Shown here in pieces: positions 41,113-50,068 of a stretch of 64,000 bases of DNA. Under the pieces are notes generated by a model that was not told where the DNA came from, ran no database searches, and was given only the letters and a program-made list of their open reading frames with translations. The stretch covers positions 62,001 through 126,000 of the forward strand of contig NZ_LGTB01000019.1 in assembly GCF_001238275.1 (NCBI RefSeq), read 5' to 3'. The position numbers were made by a program, and so were the translations under genes. Every line of letters starts with the position of its first letter. Within the stretch, counting starts at the first letter, position 1. This DNA comes from Bradyrhizobium viridifuturi. Its GTDB lineage: Bacteria; Pseudomonadota; Alphaproteobacteria; Rhizobiales; Xanthobacteraceae.

Positions 41113-42855
41113 CTATGACGCGGGAGCCTCGACCCTGTCGCGCAAGGTGAAGCGCTCGCCGTCGCGGACCAGCGCGACGTTGCGCTGGTGGAAGGCATCG
41201 AGCGTCGAGCGATGGCCGATCGACACCACCGTAGTGCCGGGCAGCCTCTCGGCGATGAGTCGGTAGAGCGCGGCTTCCGACGGCTCGTCGAGCGAGGCGG
41301 TCGCCTCGTCCAGGAACAGGAATTGCGGTGCATGCAGCAGCGCCCGGGCGATGCCGAGCCGCTGCTGCTCGCCGAGCGACAACATCCGGTTCCAGTGCGC
41401 CTCTTCCCCGAGCCGCGCCGCGAGCTGCGGCAGTCCGACGGCGGTGAGGACCTCGCGCACCCGCCCCGTGTCGAATTTCGCAGCCTCACCCGGATAGACC
41501 ACGGCTTCATGCAGCGACCCGATCGGCAGATAGGGACGCTGCGGCAGCATCATCAGGCTGGCGTTGGCCGGGACATTGATCGCGCCCTTGCCGAACGGCC
41601 AGATGCCGGCGATGGCGCGAAACAGCGTCGACTTGCCGGCGCCCGAAGGGCCGGTGACCAGGGTGCGTGCGTTGCCGGGAAGGCTGAAGCCGTCAGCCGC
41701 CAGCAACGGCTTGCCGTCGGGCAGGGTGACCACGAGATCGTCGAGTTCGATGCCGCTGTCGCCGGCGGGCTTGACGCGGATGATGTCCTGCCGCCGTGCG
41801 AGCGCATCGCCGCTGCGGATCGAGCTCTCGAAGCCGTCAAGTCGTGCGACCACCGATTGCCATTCGGCCAGTGTCCGGTAGGCCGTGATGAAGAAGGACA
41901 GTGAATCCTGCACGCTGCTGAAGGCAGACGCGGTCTGCATCATGCCGCCGAGCTGGATCTTGTTGGCGAAATAGGCCGGCGCGATCAGCACGTAGGGGAA
42001 GATCACGGCGGCTTGCGAATAGGTCGCGGTGAAGGCGGTCAGCTTCTTGGTTCGCTGCATGATGTCGAGCCAGTTCCCGACCACGAATCCGAAACGATCG
42101 AGCAACCGCGTGCGCTCGGCCGGCTCACCCTCGAGCAGCGCGATCTGCTCGGCGTTCTCGCGGGTCCGCACCAGGTTGAAGCGGAAATCGGCCTCGAACC
42201 GTTGCTGCCGGAAGTTGAGGTCGACCAGCGGGCGGCCGATCAGATGGGTCAAGGTTGTGCCGAGGATCGCGTAGATCAGGGCGCCCCAGACCAGATAGCC
42301 GGGAAACGCGATGTCGTTGCCGAACAGATGCAGCGGCGCCTGATTGGAAAGGCCCCACAGGATCACCACGAAGGACGCAAGCGTGACCACGGAGCTCAAC
42401 AGTCCGATCCCGAGCGTCAGGGTCTGCTCGACGAAGCGCTGGGTGTCGTCGGCGATACGCTGGTCCGGGTTGTCGGCGGCATCGCCGAGCAACTGCATGC
42501 GGTAGTGGTTGGCATCGTGCAGCCAGCCGCCGAGATAACGCGTGGTCATCCAGCGCCGCCAGCGGATCTGCAGCCATTGATTGAGGTAGAGCTGGTAGAC
42601 TTTCAGGGCGATCCAGAACGCCGCGAGCACGCAGAAATAGCCGATCTGATAGGTGAAGACCGCCTGATCGCGCTCCTGCAGCGCATTGTAGAAAACATTG
42701 TTCCAGCGGTTGAACAGCACGGTGAGAAAGACGCTGGCAAGCTCGATCACGATGACCGCGGCCAACAGTCCCCGGCCTGCCCATTTGTCATCGGAGTTGA
42801 AGTAGGGCGAGGCGATGCGCCACACCGTCGCGAGCGTCGAGCGAATGTTTTTCAC
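41113..42855 (-). CDS. ABC transporter with fused permease and ATPase (SbmA/BacA-like membrane domain)
   Basis: 580 residues. Residues 1-340 hold six transmembrane helices of the ABC_membrane_2 / YddA-BacA type (YFNSDDKWAGRGLLAAVIVI, FYNALQERDQAVFTYQIGYF, LQIRWRRWMTTRYLGGWLHD). Residues 365-575 form the ATPase: Walker A GPSGAGKST, signature LSLGEQQRLG, Walker B FLFLDEATAS and the switch His SIGHR. These half-transporters probably export or import peptides, vitamin B12-like molecules or lipids; the related BacA protein imports peptides in rhizobial symbiosis. The substrate is not deducible. It diverges from the lactate permease. Confidence 0.93.
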   Translation of the reverse strand: MKNIRSTLATVWRIASPYFNSDDKWAGRGLLAAVIVIELASVFLTVLFNRWNNVFYNALQERDQAVFTYQIGYFCVLAAFWIALKVYQLYLNQWLQIRWRRWMTTRYLGGWLHDANHYRMQLLGDAADNPDQRIADDTQRFVEQTLTLGIGLLSSVVTLASFVVILWGLSNQAPLHLFGNDIAFPGYLVWGALIYAILGTTLTHLIGRPLVDLNFRQQRFEADFRFNLVRTRENAEQIALLEGEPAERTRLLDRFGFVVGNWLDIMQRTKKLTAFTATYSQAAVIFPYVLIAPAYFANKIQLGGMMQTASAFSSVQDSLSFFITAYRTLAEWQSVVARLDGFESSIRSGDALARRQDIIRVKPAGDSGIELDDLVVTLPDGKPLLAADGFSLPGNARTLVTGPSGAGKSTLFRAIAGIWPFGKGAINVPANASLMMLPQRPYLPIGSLHEAVVYPGEAAKFDTGRVREVLTAVGLPQLAARLGEEAHWNRMLSLGEQQRLGIARALLHAPQFLFLDEATASLDEPSEAALYRLIAERLPGTTVVSIGHRSTLDAFHQRNVALVRDGERFTLRDRVEAPAS

Positions 42856-43165
42856 AGATTATCGTCTCCGGGGAAGGGGCCGCAAAGGCCTGAAGAATCG
42901 GGACAATCAGAGCGATCCTCGACTAAAGTCGTAGGTCTGGCATGCAAGCGTTGGCTTGTCCCGGCGATCGAGTCAACCCTAGCATGACGACAACGGCGAG
43001 GGGCGGGGGACCTTCGATTTTTCGCGAGGATGTGAGCGATCCTTACCGATCGTTCATTCGCGAGCCGGGGCTACAGACTTTTCCGACGGACTCCCGCAAT
43101 CGCGCCAGCGCGCCTGCCGCACCGATGCCGGCGCGCTGCACAAAAAATGTGGGAAGGATCCCGAG
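42856..43165. other. divergent region between ABC transporter and lactate permease
   Basis: 310 bases containing both promoters. I recognise no operator; GAGGATGTGAGCGATCC near 43025 has partial dyad character only. No gene is supported. Confidence 0.4.
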
Positions 43166-44836
43166 ATGAACACCTGGAATCAAATCTACAATCCGCTCGG
43201 CAATGCGGGGCTGTCGACGATCGCCGCTGCCGTTCCCGTGGTCACGCTGCTGGTCCTGATCGCGAGCGGCAGGGTGAAGGCGCATATCGCCGCCATCATC
43301 GCCGTGATCGTGACCAACCTGATCACCATCTTTGTCTTCACGATGCCGGCCGGCATGTCGATCCGCGCGTCGATCCTCGGCATCGTCACCGGGTTCTTCC
43401 CGATCGGCTGGATCGTGCTCAACGTCATCTTCCTCTACCAGGTCACGGTGAGATGCGGGAAGTTCGAGCTGCTCAAGCGCGCGGTCGGCGGCGTCACCGA
43501 GGATCGCCGGTTGCAGCTCTTGCTGATCGCGTTCTCGTTCGGCGCCTTCTTCGAGGGCGCGTCGGGGTTCGGCACGCCGGTCGCGATCACTGGCGCGGTG
43601 CTGATCGGGCTCGGCTTCTCGCCGCTCGCAGCCTCCGGCCTGTCGCTGATCGCCAACACCGCCCCGGTCGCGTTCGGTGCGCTGGGCACGCCGATCCAGG
43701 GCCTCGCCTCGGTCACCGGGCTCGATCCCTACATCCTCGGCGCCATGGTCGGCCGCCAGCTGCCGCTGTTCTCGCTGATCGTGCCGTTCTGGGTGGTGTG
43801 GGCGTTCGCGGGCTGGCGCGGCATGAAGGAAGTGTGGCCGGCGATCCTGGTCACCGGCGTGTCGTTTGCGGTCCCGCAATTCGTGATCTCGAACTACATC
43901 AATCCCTGGATCGTCGACATCGGCGCCTCGCTGATCTCGATGGGCGCGCTGATCCTGTTCCTGAAGGTCTGGCAGCCGGAGCATCTCTGGCTGTCGCCGA
44001 AACTGCGCGGCCGCGATGAATCGGCGGCGACGATGGCCTCCACCCCGCCGCTCGACAAGACGCCGCTGACCCAAAGCGAGTTGTGGAGCGCGCTGCTGCC
44101 GTGGATCATCGTCTGCATCCTGATGCTGATCTGGGGCAACGGCGCCTTCAAGGCCTGGGCCAATGCGAACTTCGTCTGGAACTATCCGGTCCCTGATCTC
44201 GACAAGCTGATCTTCAAGGTGCCGCCGGTGGTGCCCAAGCCGACGGCGGAAGGCGCGGTGTTCGGCTTCACCTATTTGTCGTTCACCGGCACCGGCTTGC
44301 TGATCGCCGCGATCATCTCGGGTCTGTTGATGGGCTTCTCGCCGCTCAAGCTGATCGCCGAATATGGCCGCACCATCCGCCTCTGCGCGATCTCGCTGAT
44401 CACGATCTCGGCGATGCTGGCGATCGGCACGCTGACCAGGCTGTCCGGCGTCGATGCCACGCTCGGCCTCGCCTTCGCCGCGACCGGCGTGCTCTACCCG
44501 TTCTTCGGCACACTGCTTGGCTGGCTCGGCGTGGCGCTGACCGGATCGGACACCTCGTCCAACATCCTGTTCGGCAATCTGCAGAAGATCACCTCCGAGC
44601 AGCTCGGCCTCTCGCCGATCCTGATGGCGGCGGCGAACTCGTCGGGCGGCGTGATGGGCAAGATGATCGACGCGCAATCGATCGTGGTCGCCTCGACCGC
44701 GACCAACTGGTACGGCCACGAGGGCTCGATCCTGCGCTACGTGTTCCTGCATTCGATCGTGCTGGCATGCTTGGTCGGTCTGTTTGTGACCCTGCAGGCC
44801 TATGTCTACCCGTTCACCGCAATGGTCTTGAAATAA
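43166..44836 (+). CDS. lctP: L-lactate permease
   Basis: 556 residues and about 13 transmembrane segments, the length of LctP/LldP. MNTWNQIYNPLGNAGLSTIA is the usual N-terminus. SFGAFFEGASGFGTPVAITG is the conserved family core, with NTAPVAFGALGTPIQGLASV, and later WLGVALTGSDTSSNILFGNL, SSGGVMGKMIDAQSIVVAST. It imports lactate (also glycolate) by proton symport. GGAAGG lies 9 bases upstream. The glc genes 4.3 kb away suggest 2-hydroxyacid metabolism, though no lactate dehydrogenase of the LldD type is in this window. Confidence 0.97.
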   Translation: MNTWNQIYNPLGNAGLSTIAAAVPVVTLLVLIASGRVKAHIAAIIAVIVTNLITIFVFTMPAGMSIRASILGIVTGFFPIGWIVLNVIFLYQVTVRCGKFELLKRAVGGVTEDRRLQLLLIAFSFGAFFEGASGFGTPVAITGAVLIGLGFSPLAASGLSLIANTAPVAFGALGTPIQGLASVTGLDPYILGAMVGRQLPLFSLIVPFWVVWAFAGWRGMKEVWPAILVTGVSFAVPQFVISNYINPWIVDIGASLISMGALILFLKVWQPEHLWLSPKLRGRDESAATMASTPPLDKTPLTQSELWSALLPWIIVCILMLIWGNGAFKAWANANFVWNYPVPDLDKLIFKVPPVVPKPTAEGAVFGFTYLSFTGTGLLIAAIISGLLMGFSPLKLIAEYGRTIRLCAISLITISAMLAIGTLTRLSGVDATLGLAFAATGVLYPFFGTLLGWLGVALTGSDTSSNILFGNLQKITSEQLGLSPILMAAANSSGGVMGKMIDAQSIVVASTATNWYGHEGSILRYVFLHSIVLACLVGLFVTLQAYVYPFTAMVLK

Positions 44837-44862
44837 CGAGGCGAGGCGTCGCCCAAACCAGG

Positions 44863-44894
44863 ATCCCCGCGGGTGCGAGCCCGCGGGGATTTTG
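44863..44894 (+). terminator. Rho-independent terminator of lctP
   Basis: ATCCCCGCGGG, loop TGCGAG, complement CCCGCGGGGAT and TTTT. It lies 26 bases after the lctP stop. Confidence 0.93.
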
Positions 44895-44976
44895 CTTTTC
44901 AAGCGGTTTTCTGGCGCGGCCAAGCTGGCCAATCGCAGCCTCGTCCCATAGAAGGGCGGCGTCGCAATTGGTGGGA

Positions 44977-45393
44977 ATGATGTCGATGAAGCGGATTCTG
45001 AACGGCGGCGCGGCCGCGTTGGTGCTAGCTGTTGCGGCTCTTGCCGGGGTTCCGGCCAAGGCGCAGGAAGAATTCCCGTTCGGCTTCGTGATGACGCTCG
45101 ATGCCGCACGCATGCCGGGCTCCAAGCGGATCCCTTCGATCGAGGTCGGTGACAATGGCGAGGTGATCCTCGAGCTGTGGTGCGATGGCGGCAAGGGTCA
45201 GTTCTCGGTTGCCGGCAACACCATCGTCTTCGTTCCCGGCGCGATGGAGAACCGCACCTGCACGCCGGACCGTGCGCAAGCCGACAAGGATCTGCTGGGG
45301 GCGCTCGGCGACATGACGAGCTGGCGGCGGCAGGGTGATCAGGTCACGTTCATCGGCAGCAAGCAGCTGCGCTTCGTGATCAACAGCAACTGA
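44977..45393 (+). CDS. secreted META-domain-like small protein
   Basis: 138 residues. Three in-frame ATG codons (44977, 44980, 44986) could start it; GGGA lies just upstream of the first and nine bases from the third. Signal peptide to about residue 30 (MKRILNGGAAALVLAVAALA to AKAQ). The mature part reads DAARMPGSKRIPSIEVGDNG, EVILELWCDGGKGQFSVAGN and MENRTCTPDRAQADKDLLGA, then QVTFIGSKQLRFVINSN. The C..C and late F-x-x-L-R-F strand resemble META-domain lipoproteins, but the match is partial. Function is unknown. Confidence 0.7.
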   Translation: MMSMKRILNGGAAALVLAVAALAGVPAKAQEEFPFGFVMTLDAARMPGSKRIPSIEVGDNGEVILELWCDGGKGQFSVAGNTIVFVPGAMENRTCTPDRAQADKDLLGALGDMTSWRRQGDQVTFIGSKQLRFVINSN

Positions 45394-45394
45394 C

Positions 45395-45440
45395 AGCGTT
45401 TTCGAGCGAGGCGGACGCCGGTTCGCGTTCGCGTCAAACA
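45395..45440. repeat. dispersed palindromic repeat, copy 1
   Basis: AGCGTTTTCGAGCGAGGCGG, then ACGCCGGTTCGCGTTCGCGT, CAAAC. It is the first of three copies in the window (others at 59222 and 61202). The ends GCGTTTTC/GAAAACGC are inverted in the best copy. No coding role. Confidence 0.8.
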
Positions 45441-45465
45441 AAGAGCGGCGGCGTTAGCCGGCTGC

Positions 45466-46140
45466 TTAAGGCGTTGCAACCAATCCGCTTGCGGTAGCGA
45501 CGATCCAGCGATTGCCCCAGCGCACGATGGAATCGACCCGCCCGAGGCCCGGGACGACGTCGCCGCGCGCGGCCATCTTGACGCCCTCCGGCCCCTCGAG
45601 CACGGCGGTGCCGTCGCGGACCTCGACCACCGACCATCCGGGAATCGTGCTCGGCCGCGTCTCCGGTCCCGTTGAAAGCTGCGGCTTCGATCCGAGCATG
45701 GCGGCTTGCGCGCCGAGCGTCGTCGGCGCGGCCCCCAGCACTTGCGGGCGCGGATTGGCGGGGAGGGTCTTCGGAATGCTGCCGGTGACCGATGGCTCGG
45801 CATTGGACGCGGTCCGGCGCGGTTCGCTCTTTCGGCTCGGCGGCGCCTCCGCAACGTGCGGGGCCGGCGCTTCCTTCTGGGCCACCGGGACCGGCGCGGG
45901 GCTTGTGAAGTCGTGCCAGTTGGCGCCGCCGGCCCAACCCAGCACGAAGCTTGCGGCGAGCGCGGTGGCAGCCAGCAGCGCGGTGCCGACGCGGTCGGCA
46001 AACGGCTCCCGCAGCAGCAGCGCGGCGTCGTGATTCTCGTTTGAGACATCCCAGAGGTCCGCCGTCTGCGCCGGCGAATGACCCTCCGTCGCATCTGACG
46101 GCCAGATGCTCTCAGGATTGATCGGCTCGCGGTCTTGCAT
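45466..46140 (-). CDS. membrane-anchored protein with C-terminal GspC/PilP-like beta domain
   Basis: 224 residues. Cytoplasmic N-terminus (1-50), one transmembrane helix (about 52-72, VGTALLAATALAASFVLGWA), then a Pro/Ala/Ser-rich linker, and a compact terminal domain (about 165-224): WSVVEVRDGTAVLEGPEGVK, MAARGDVVPGLGRVDSIVRW, GNRWIVATASGLV. The last resembles the small beta domain of GspC/PilP-type proteins and is recurrent in Bradyrhizobiaceae. Function is unknown; the topology suggests a periplasmic scaffold. Confidence 0.75.
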   Translation of the reverse strand: MQDREPINPESIWPSDATEGHSPAQTADLWDVSNENHDAALLLREPFADRVGTALLAATALAASFVLGWAGGANWHDFTSPAPVPVAQKEAPAPHVAEAPPSRKSEPRRTASNAEPSVTGSIPKTLPANPRPQVLGAAPTTLGAQAAMLGSKPQLSTGPETRPSTIPGWSVVEVRDGTAVLEGPEGVKMAARGDVVPGLGRVDSIVRWGNRWIVATASGLVATP

Positions 46141-46312
46141 GGCGTGACCTGTGTTCGGTGACGTAAAGGATGATCCTCGAAACTAAATCGAGCCTTAATT
46201 TTCGGTGACCGAACTGCGGCGGCACGAAGTCTTTTGGTCGCAGGCCCCGTAAATTGACGGGATGGCGAGGGCGGCCGACAATCGCAACTGCGCCCCAGCA
46301 CTGCGGCCCAAG

Positions 46313-46777
46313 ATGCAAGCGCCTCGAATCAGCATCGCTCCCGAAGACCCGCGGCAGCCGGAAGTGCGGCGGCTGATCGACCTGTCGGACGCCTACATGC
46401 AGGCGCTGTATCCACCCGACAGCAATCACCTCGCCGCCGCCGAGACGCTCGCCGCCCCGGACACGGTCTTCCTGGTCGCGCGCCGCGACGGCGAGGCGAT
46501 CGGGTCGATCGCCTTCCGTCTCATCGCGCCCGGTCATGCCGAGATGAAGCGGATGTTCGTGCGGGCCGATGCGCGCGGCCACGGGCTCGGCCGCCGCCTG
46601 CTCGAGGCGCTGGAAGACGCGGCGCGGCGCCGGCAGATCGCGCGTATCAGCCTGGAGACCGGTATCCTTCAGGTGGAGGCGATCGGGCTCTATCGCGCCG
46701 CCGGCTATCAGGAATGCCCGCCGTTCGCCGGCTACGCGCCCGATCCGCTCAGCCTGTTCCTGACCAGGCGCCTCTGA
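46313..46777 (+). CDS. GNAT-family N-acetyltransferase
   Basis: 154 residues from ATG 46313; an ATG at 46262 would add 17 residues with no better SD. The GNAT fold is seen in TVFLVARRDGEAIGSIAFRL, AEMKRMFVRADARGHGLGRR (the R/Q-x-x-G-x-G/A acetyl-CoA pyrophosphate loop) and SLETGILQVEAIGLYRAAGY. It resembles small acyltransferases such as YafP/PhnO-like types. The substrate is unknown. It is divergent from the membrane-anchored GspC-like gene. Confidence 0.85.
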   Translation: MQAPRISIAPEDPRQPEVRRLIDLSDAYMQALYPPDSNHLAAAETLAAPDTVFLVARRDGEAIGSIAFRLIAPGHAEMKRMFVRADARGHGLGRRLLEALEDAARRRQIARISLETGILQVEAIGLYRAAGYQECPPFAGYAPDPLSLFLTRRL

Positions 46778-46859
46778 TCTCGTCGCGCAGTGGTCGTTTC
46801 CGGACGTCGTCTCCGCAAACCGGGTCGTTTCGGCGTGCGGGCACGGCTATAGCGGTCGC

Positions 46860-47438
46860 ATGCTCGACTTCGCCGCACAATATGCAGCCTTTCAACGCCA
46901 CGACCCGGCCTGGGACGGTGTCGTGTTCGTCGCGGTCAAGACCACGGGCGTGTATTGCCGCCCGGTGTGCCGCGCGCGCACGCCGCTCGCCCGCAATGTG
47001 CGCTTCTATGGCAGCGCCGCCTCCGCCGAGCGCGCCGGCTTCCGGCCCTGCCTGCGCTGTCGCCCGGAGGCGGCGCCGTTCTGTCCAGCATGGAAGGGCA
47101 CCAGGACGACCGTCGAGCGCGCACTGGCGCTGATCGAGGATGGCGCACTCGACCGCGGCAATGTCGACGCATTGGCCGATCGGCTCGGCATCGGCGCGCG
47201 GCATCTGTCGCGGCTGTTTGCCGCGCATCTCGATGCCTCGCCGTTGCAGGTCGCGCTCTCGCTGCGCGTGCAGCGCGCCAAGCGGCTGATCGACGGCAGC
47301 GATGCTCCGCTGTCTGTGGTGGCGCAGCGCGCAGGCTTCTCGAGCGCGCGGCGCATGAACGCCGCGTTTGCAAAACTATACGGTCGTTCTCCCTTCTCGT
47401 TGCGACGAAAGCGGCGGCCGGCCGTCACGATGCAATAG
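46860..47438 (+). CDS. Ada-type zinc domain fused to AraC helix-turn-helix (no methyltransferase domain)
   Basis: 192 residues. Residues 5-75 are the Ada N-terminal zinc-binding domain, in which Cys33, Cys37, Cys64 and Cys67 (GVYCRPVCRARTP, FRPCLRCRPE) bind zinc; one cysteine accepts methyl from phosphotriesters in Ada. Residues 85-185 hold the AraC-type helix-turn-helix pair (VDALADRLGIGARHLSRLFA, LSVVAQRAGFSSARRMNAAF). There is no O6-methylguanine methyltransferase or AlkA domain. It is likely a methylation-responsive activator of DNA repair genes. A thioesterase gene follows after 20 bases. Confidence 0.9.
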   Translation: MLDFAAQYAAFQRHDPAWDGVVFVAVKTTGVYCRPVCRARTPLARNVRFYGSAASAERAGFRPCLRCRPEAAPFCPAWKGTRTTVERALALIEDGALDRGNVDALADRLGIGARHLSRLFAAHLDASPLQVALSLRVQRAKRLIDGSDAPLSVVAQRAGFSSARRMNAAFAKLYGRSPFSLRRKRRPAVTMQ

Positions 47439-47458
47439 ACCTCAACGGAGGCCAGCAA

Positions 47459-47926
47459 ATGACGAAAAGCTACGGCACTGTCAGTGCGGAAGAGAAGCAG
47501 CAGATGAGCGGCCTCGACTTCGTCCAGGGGCTCGCCTCTGGCGCCTTGCCGCTCAACACCATCGCGCGGACCCTCGGCTATGACGTCACCGAGGCCGAGC
47601 GCGGCCGCGTCGTCGTCACGCTGCTGCCGACCGACGCGCATCTCAATCCGGCCGGCACCGTGCATGGCGGCCTCACCGCGACGCTGCTCGACAGCTGCAT
47701 GGGGCTTGCCGTGCAGTCGACGCTCGACGCCGGCACCAGCCAGACCACGCTCGAATTCAAGATCTCGCTGGTGCGTCCGATCACGCCGGACACCGGCCCG
47801 ATCCGCGCCGAGGGCCACGTGCTCAATTGCGGCCGCCGCATCGGCACCGCCGAAGGCAGGGTCACCGACACGAAGGGACGGCTGCTCGCGCATGGCACGA
47901 CGACGTGCCTGATCTTTCCAGCCTGA
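47459..47926 (+). CDS. PaaI-family thioesterase (hotdog fold)
   Basis: 155 residues from ATG 47459, preceded by GGAGG at eight bases. The hotdog fold is visible: FVQGLASGALPLNTIARTLG, LNPAGTVHGGLTATLLDSCM (the helix with the conserved HGG), TLEFKISLVRPIT and TDTKGRLLAHGTTTCLIF. PaaI-type enzymes hydrolyse phenylacetyl- or acyl-CoA. The 20-base gap suggests cotranscription with the Ada-like gene, although no functional link is known. The substrate is uncertain. Confidence 0.9.
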   Translation: MTKSYGTVSAEEKQQMSGLDFVQGLASGALPLNTIARTLGYDVTEAERGRVVVTLLPTDAHLNPAGTVHGGLTATLLDSCMGLAVQSTLDAGTSQTTLEFKISLVRPITPDTGPIRAEGHVLNCGRRIGTAEGRVTDTKGRLLAHGTTTCLIFPA

Positions 47927-48020
47927 CGCGGAATATCTGGATAGACTGGGCCGGCACCGCACCCGGAGATGCGATGCCGGCCAGTAGCGTTGGAGCGTGT
48001 TTGATCGACGAGGCGTCGTT

Positions 48021-48485
48021 TCAACCCACGTAGCCACTCTGCTCGGGCAGGCGAATGAGACCGAGCTGAAGCATCGCGGTGATCGCATCTTCCTGTCCGA
48101 GCTCCTCGGCGATCCGTCCGTCCTGCACGCGCAGCACGGTCGTGCCGGCGAACGTCATCTTGCGGCCGGACGCCGCGGGCAGCGAGCCGAGGCGGAAGTC
48201 GCTGAACGCGGGTCCGGTGTGGGTGCCGCCGCCTTCCCAACGGCCGACGACGAGGTCGCCTTCCGCGACGAGATCGCCGACGCCCCAGAAGTTGAGATCC
48301 GGAAACGCCTCGCGAAACTCGGTCATGAACTTGGTCACCGCGGCGCGGCCCTTCTTCGGTTCGTGCATCGGGTAGTGCACGACAATGTCGGCCGTCGCGA
48401 GCTCGTTGATGATGCGCGGATTCCAGGGATTGCCCCAGAATTCCTTGAACCACCGGCCGACGACGTTCTTGTTTTCCTCTGACAT
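48021..48485 (-). CDS. SnoaL-like / ester-cyclase-type NTF2-fold protein
   Basis: 154 residues from ATG 48485, with GGAGACGAAG upstream; a longer N-terminus is basic and unlikely. The NTF2-like sequence features are NKNVVGRWFKEFWGNPWNPR, LNFWGVGDLVAEGDLVVGRW, GRKMTFAGTTVLRVQDGRIA and EELGQEDAITAMLQLGLI. SnoaL-like proteins catalyse polyketide cyclisation in some bacteria, but most chromosomal ones are of unknown role. It stands alone. Confidence 0.85.
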   Translation of the reverse strand: MSEENKNVVGRWFKEFWGNPWNPRIINELATADIVVHYPMHEPKKGRAAVTKFMTEFREAFPDLNFWGVGDLVAEGDLVVGRWEGGGTHTGPAFSDFRLGSLPAASGRKMTFAGTTVLRVQDGRIAEELGQEDAITAMLQLGLIRLPEQSGYVG

Positions 48486-48683
48486 CTCTTCGTCTCCATT
48501 CGCGCGTTGCCGGTATCGCGACCGGCGCTTTCTCGATGCGCGCATTAGGCAATTTGAGACGTGTGTCGGACCACCCGATTCCGGATCGGATGTGCTGTCA
48601 GACCTCAGGAGAAATTCCGCTGTGTCGATATGGCGTTTGGCGCTGCTTCCCGAACCCCGTCGAGCAATCGGGAAGCGGGTGGA

Positions 48684-49883
48684 TCAGCGCCACACTGACT
48701 TGTCGGCATCCCAGCGCTGGCCCTTGAACTCCTTGAGCAGCGCGTCGATCGCGCCGTTGTCGTCCCTGGCTTCGCTGCCTTCCTCGTCGCTGCTGGAATC
48801 GTCGGACAGATTCAGCTTGGCGCCGGCGCTGTCGTCCGATGTCGAGACGGTGGGGCTCGACACCCACAGCATCAGTTTGTCGGAGCCGCCGGGCCTGTCG
48901 GGCGAGACGAGGGCAGTGACCTCGTAGTTCTGGGTGAGGCCGAGCGCAGGGTAGACCGCGCTGGGGCGCTTCAGCACCAGCTTGAGCTTGCCGGTGTTCG
49001 CATTCCAGGTCGCGGAGGCGGGCTTTGCGGCAAGCGTCTTCGCCAGCACGCCCGCGATCGCGGTTGCGAGCTTGTCCTTGTTGATCTTGTCGCCGTCGCG
49101 CCAGTCGGCGGCGGCGAAGCGGATGGTGCGGTCCATCTCGACTACGCCGCTGGTCCAGCCGGCCGCCGTGACGCCGGGCGCCGCCTTCGCCTTGGCGAGC
49201 AGCGCGCCGGCGCGCTCGGGGTCGACGGTGAGATTGATGGTCTGCTCGCCGGAGCGCATCGCATCGCAGGTCACCGACAGGCTGGAGGTGCCGATCTCGA
49301 CGGCCTCGCCCTTCAGGCTCTTGAGGAAGTCGGATGCCGCATCGAGCTTCACCCGCACGCCGATCGATTCCGGCGAGACGTCGGTGAAGTCCTTCGGCTG
49401 CGGCGTGATGCCGTCCTCGGTGGCCTGGTTGTCCTGGAATTCCTTCTCGCTGAGATCGGAATTATCCGTCGAGGCGACCTCGGTCACGGTCTGGCCGATC
49501 GTGATCTGGCCGCGGAACTCAAAGCTGTCGCCGGTCTGCTTGCGGTTCAGCTTGATCGTGACCGGCTGCTTGTCGGCGACGCTCTGGGTGCTGCCGGAGA
49601 GCGTCTGGCCGTTGACGGTGAGGTTGGCGACGAAGCGATCCTTGCGGTCGGAGCTCCTGTCGGCGGGATAGCAGACATCGAGCACGGCCGCGGTCACGGT
49701 CTTGCCCTGGCGGGTTTCCTTCAGCACGACGTCGGCATTGCCGTCCATCAGGCCGTCGATCGCGGTGAAATAGCGCGTCTCGGGGCCGCCACCGGCTGCC
49801 GGCTTCGTTTGCAGCTTCATCTGGGCGAGAGCAGGCGCCGAGGCGACGGCAAGACCGAGCAGCAGGAGCGGGAGCGCGCGCAT
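48684..49883 (-). CDS. secreted hypothetical protein, 399 residues
   Basis: Signal peptide 1-21 (MRALPLLLLGLAVASAPALA, Q). The body contains FTAIDGLMDGNADVVLKETR, AVLDVCYPADRSSDRKDRFV, NLTVNGQTLSGSTQ, TIKLNRKQTGDSFEFRGQIT, then a second part (VEMDRTIRFAAADWRDGD) that appears to repeat a fold of helix and sheets. The C-terminal 45 residues are acidic and Ser-rich (NLSDDSSSDEEGSEARDDNG). Only two Cys are visible. I do not recognise a family; it is probably periplasmic. Monocistronic. Confidence 0.8.
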   Translation of the reverse strand: MRALPLLLLGLAVASAPALAQMKLQTKPAAGGGPETRYFTAIDGLMDGNADVVLKETRQGKTVTAAVLDVCYPADRSSDRKDRFVANLTVNGQTLSGSTQSVADKQPVTIKLNRKQTGDSFEFRGQITIGQTVTEVASTDNSDLSEKEFQDNQATEDGITPQPKDFTDVSPESIGVRVKLDAASDFLKSLKGEAVEIGTSSLSVTCDAMRSGEQTINLTVDPERAGALLAKAKAAPGVTAAGWTSGVVEMDRTIRFAAADWRDGDKINKDKLATAIAGVLAKTLAAKPASATWNANTGKLKLVLKRPSAVYPALGLTQNYEVTALVSPDRPGGSDKLMLWVSSPTVSTSDDSAGAKLNLSDDSSSDEEGSEARDDNGAIDALLKEFKGQRWDADKSVWR

Positions 49884-50068
49884 ACGATAAGTCCTCGAAG
49901 GGCAGAATCGGTTCCGTCGTAACTAGCAAACCTCCGTGTCATTGCGCAAAAAAGAAGGCCGCGTGACGGCGGCTGCCGCACCTGGAACGAAGTGACTTCC
50001 GGCACTGTCCTGGCCGCACACGGCCGTCCGCAGGACGGCGGGCAGGACGAATGGAGACGGGTTGTGCG

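Noticed and set aside
43043..45109. 688-codon minus-strand frame across the lactate permease
   Set aside because: lctP on the plus strand is complete and conserved; the antisense product is low-complexity and Arg-rich.
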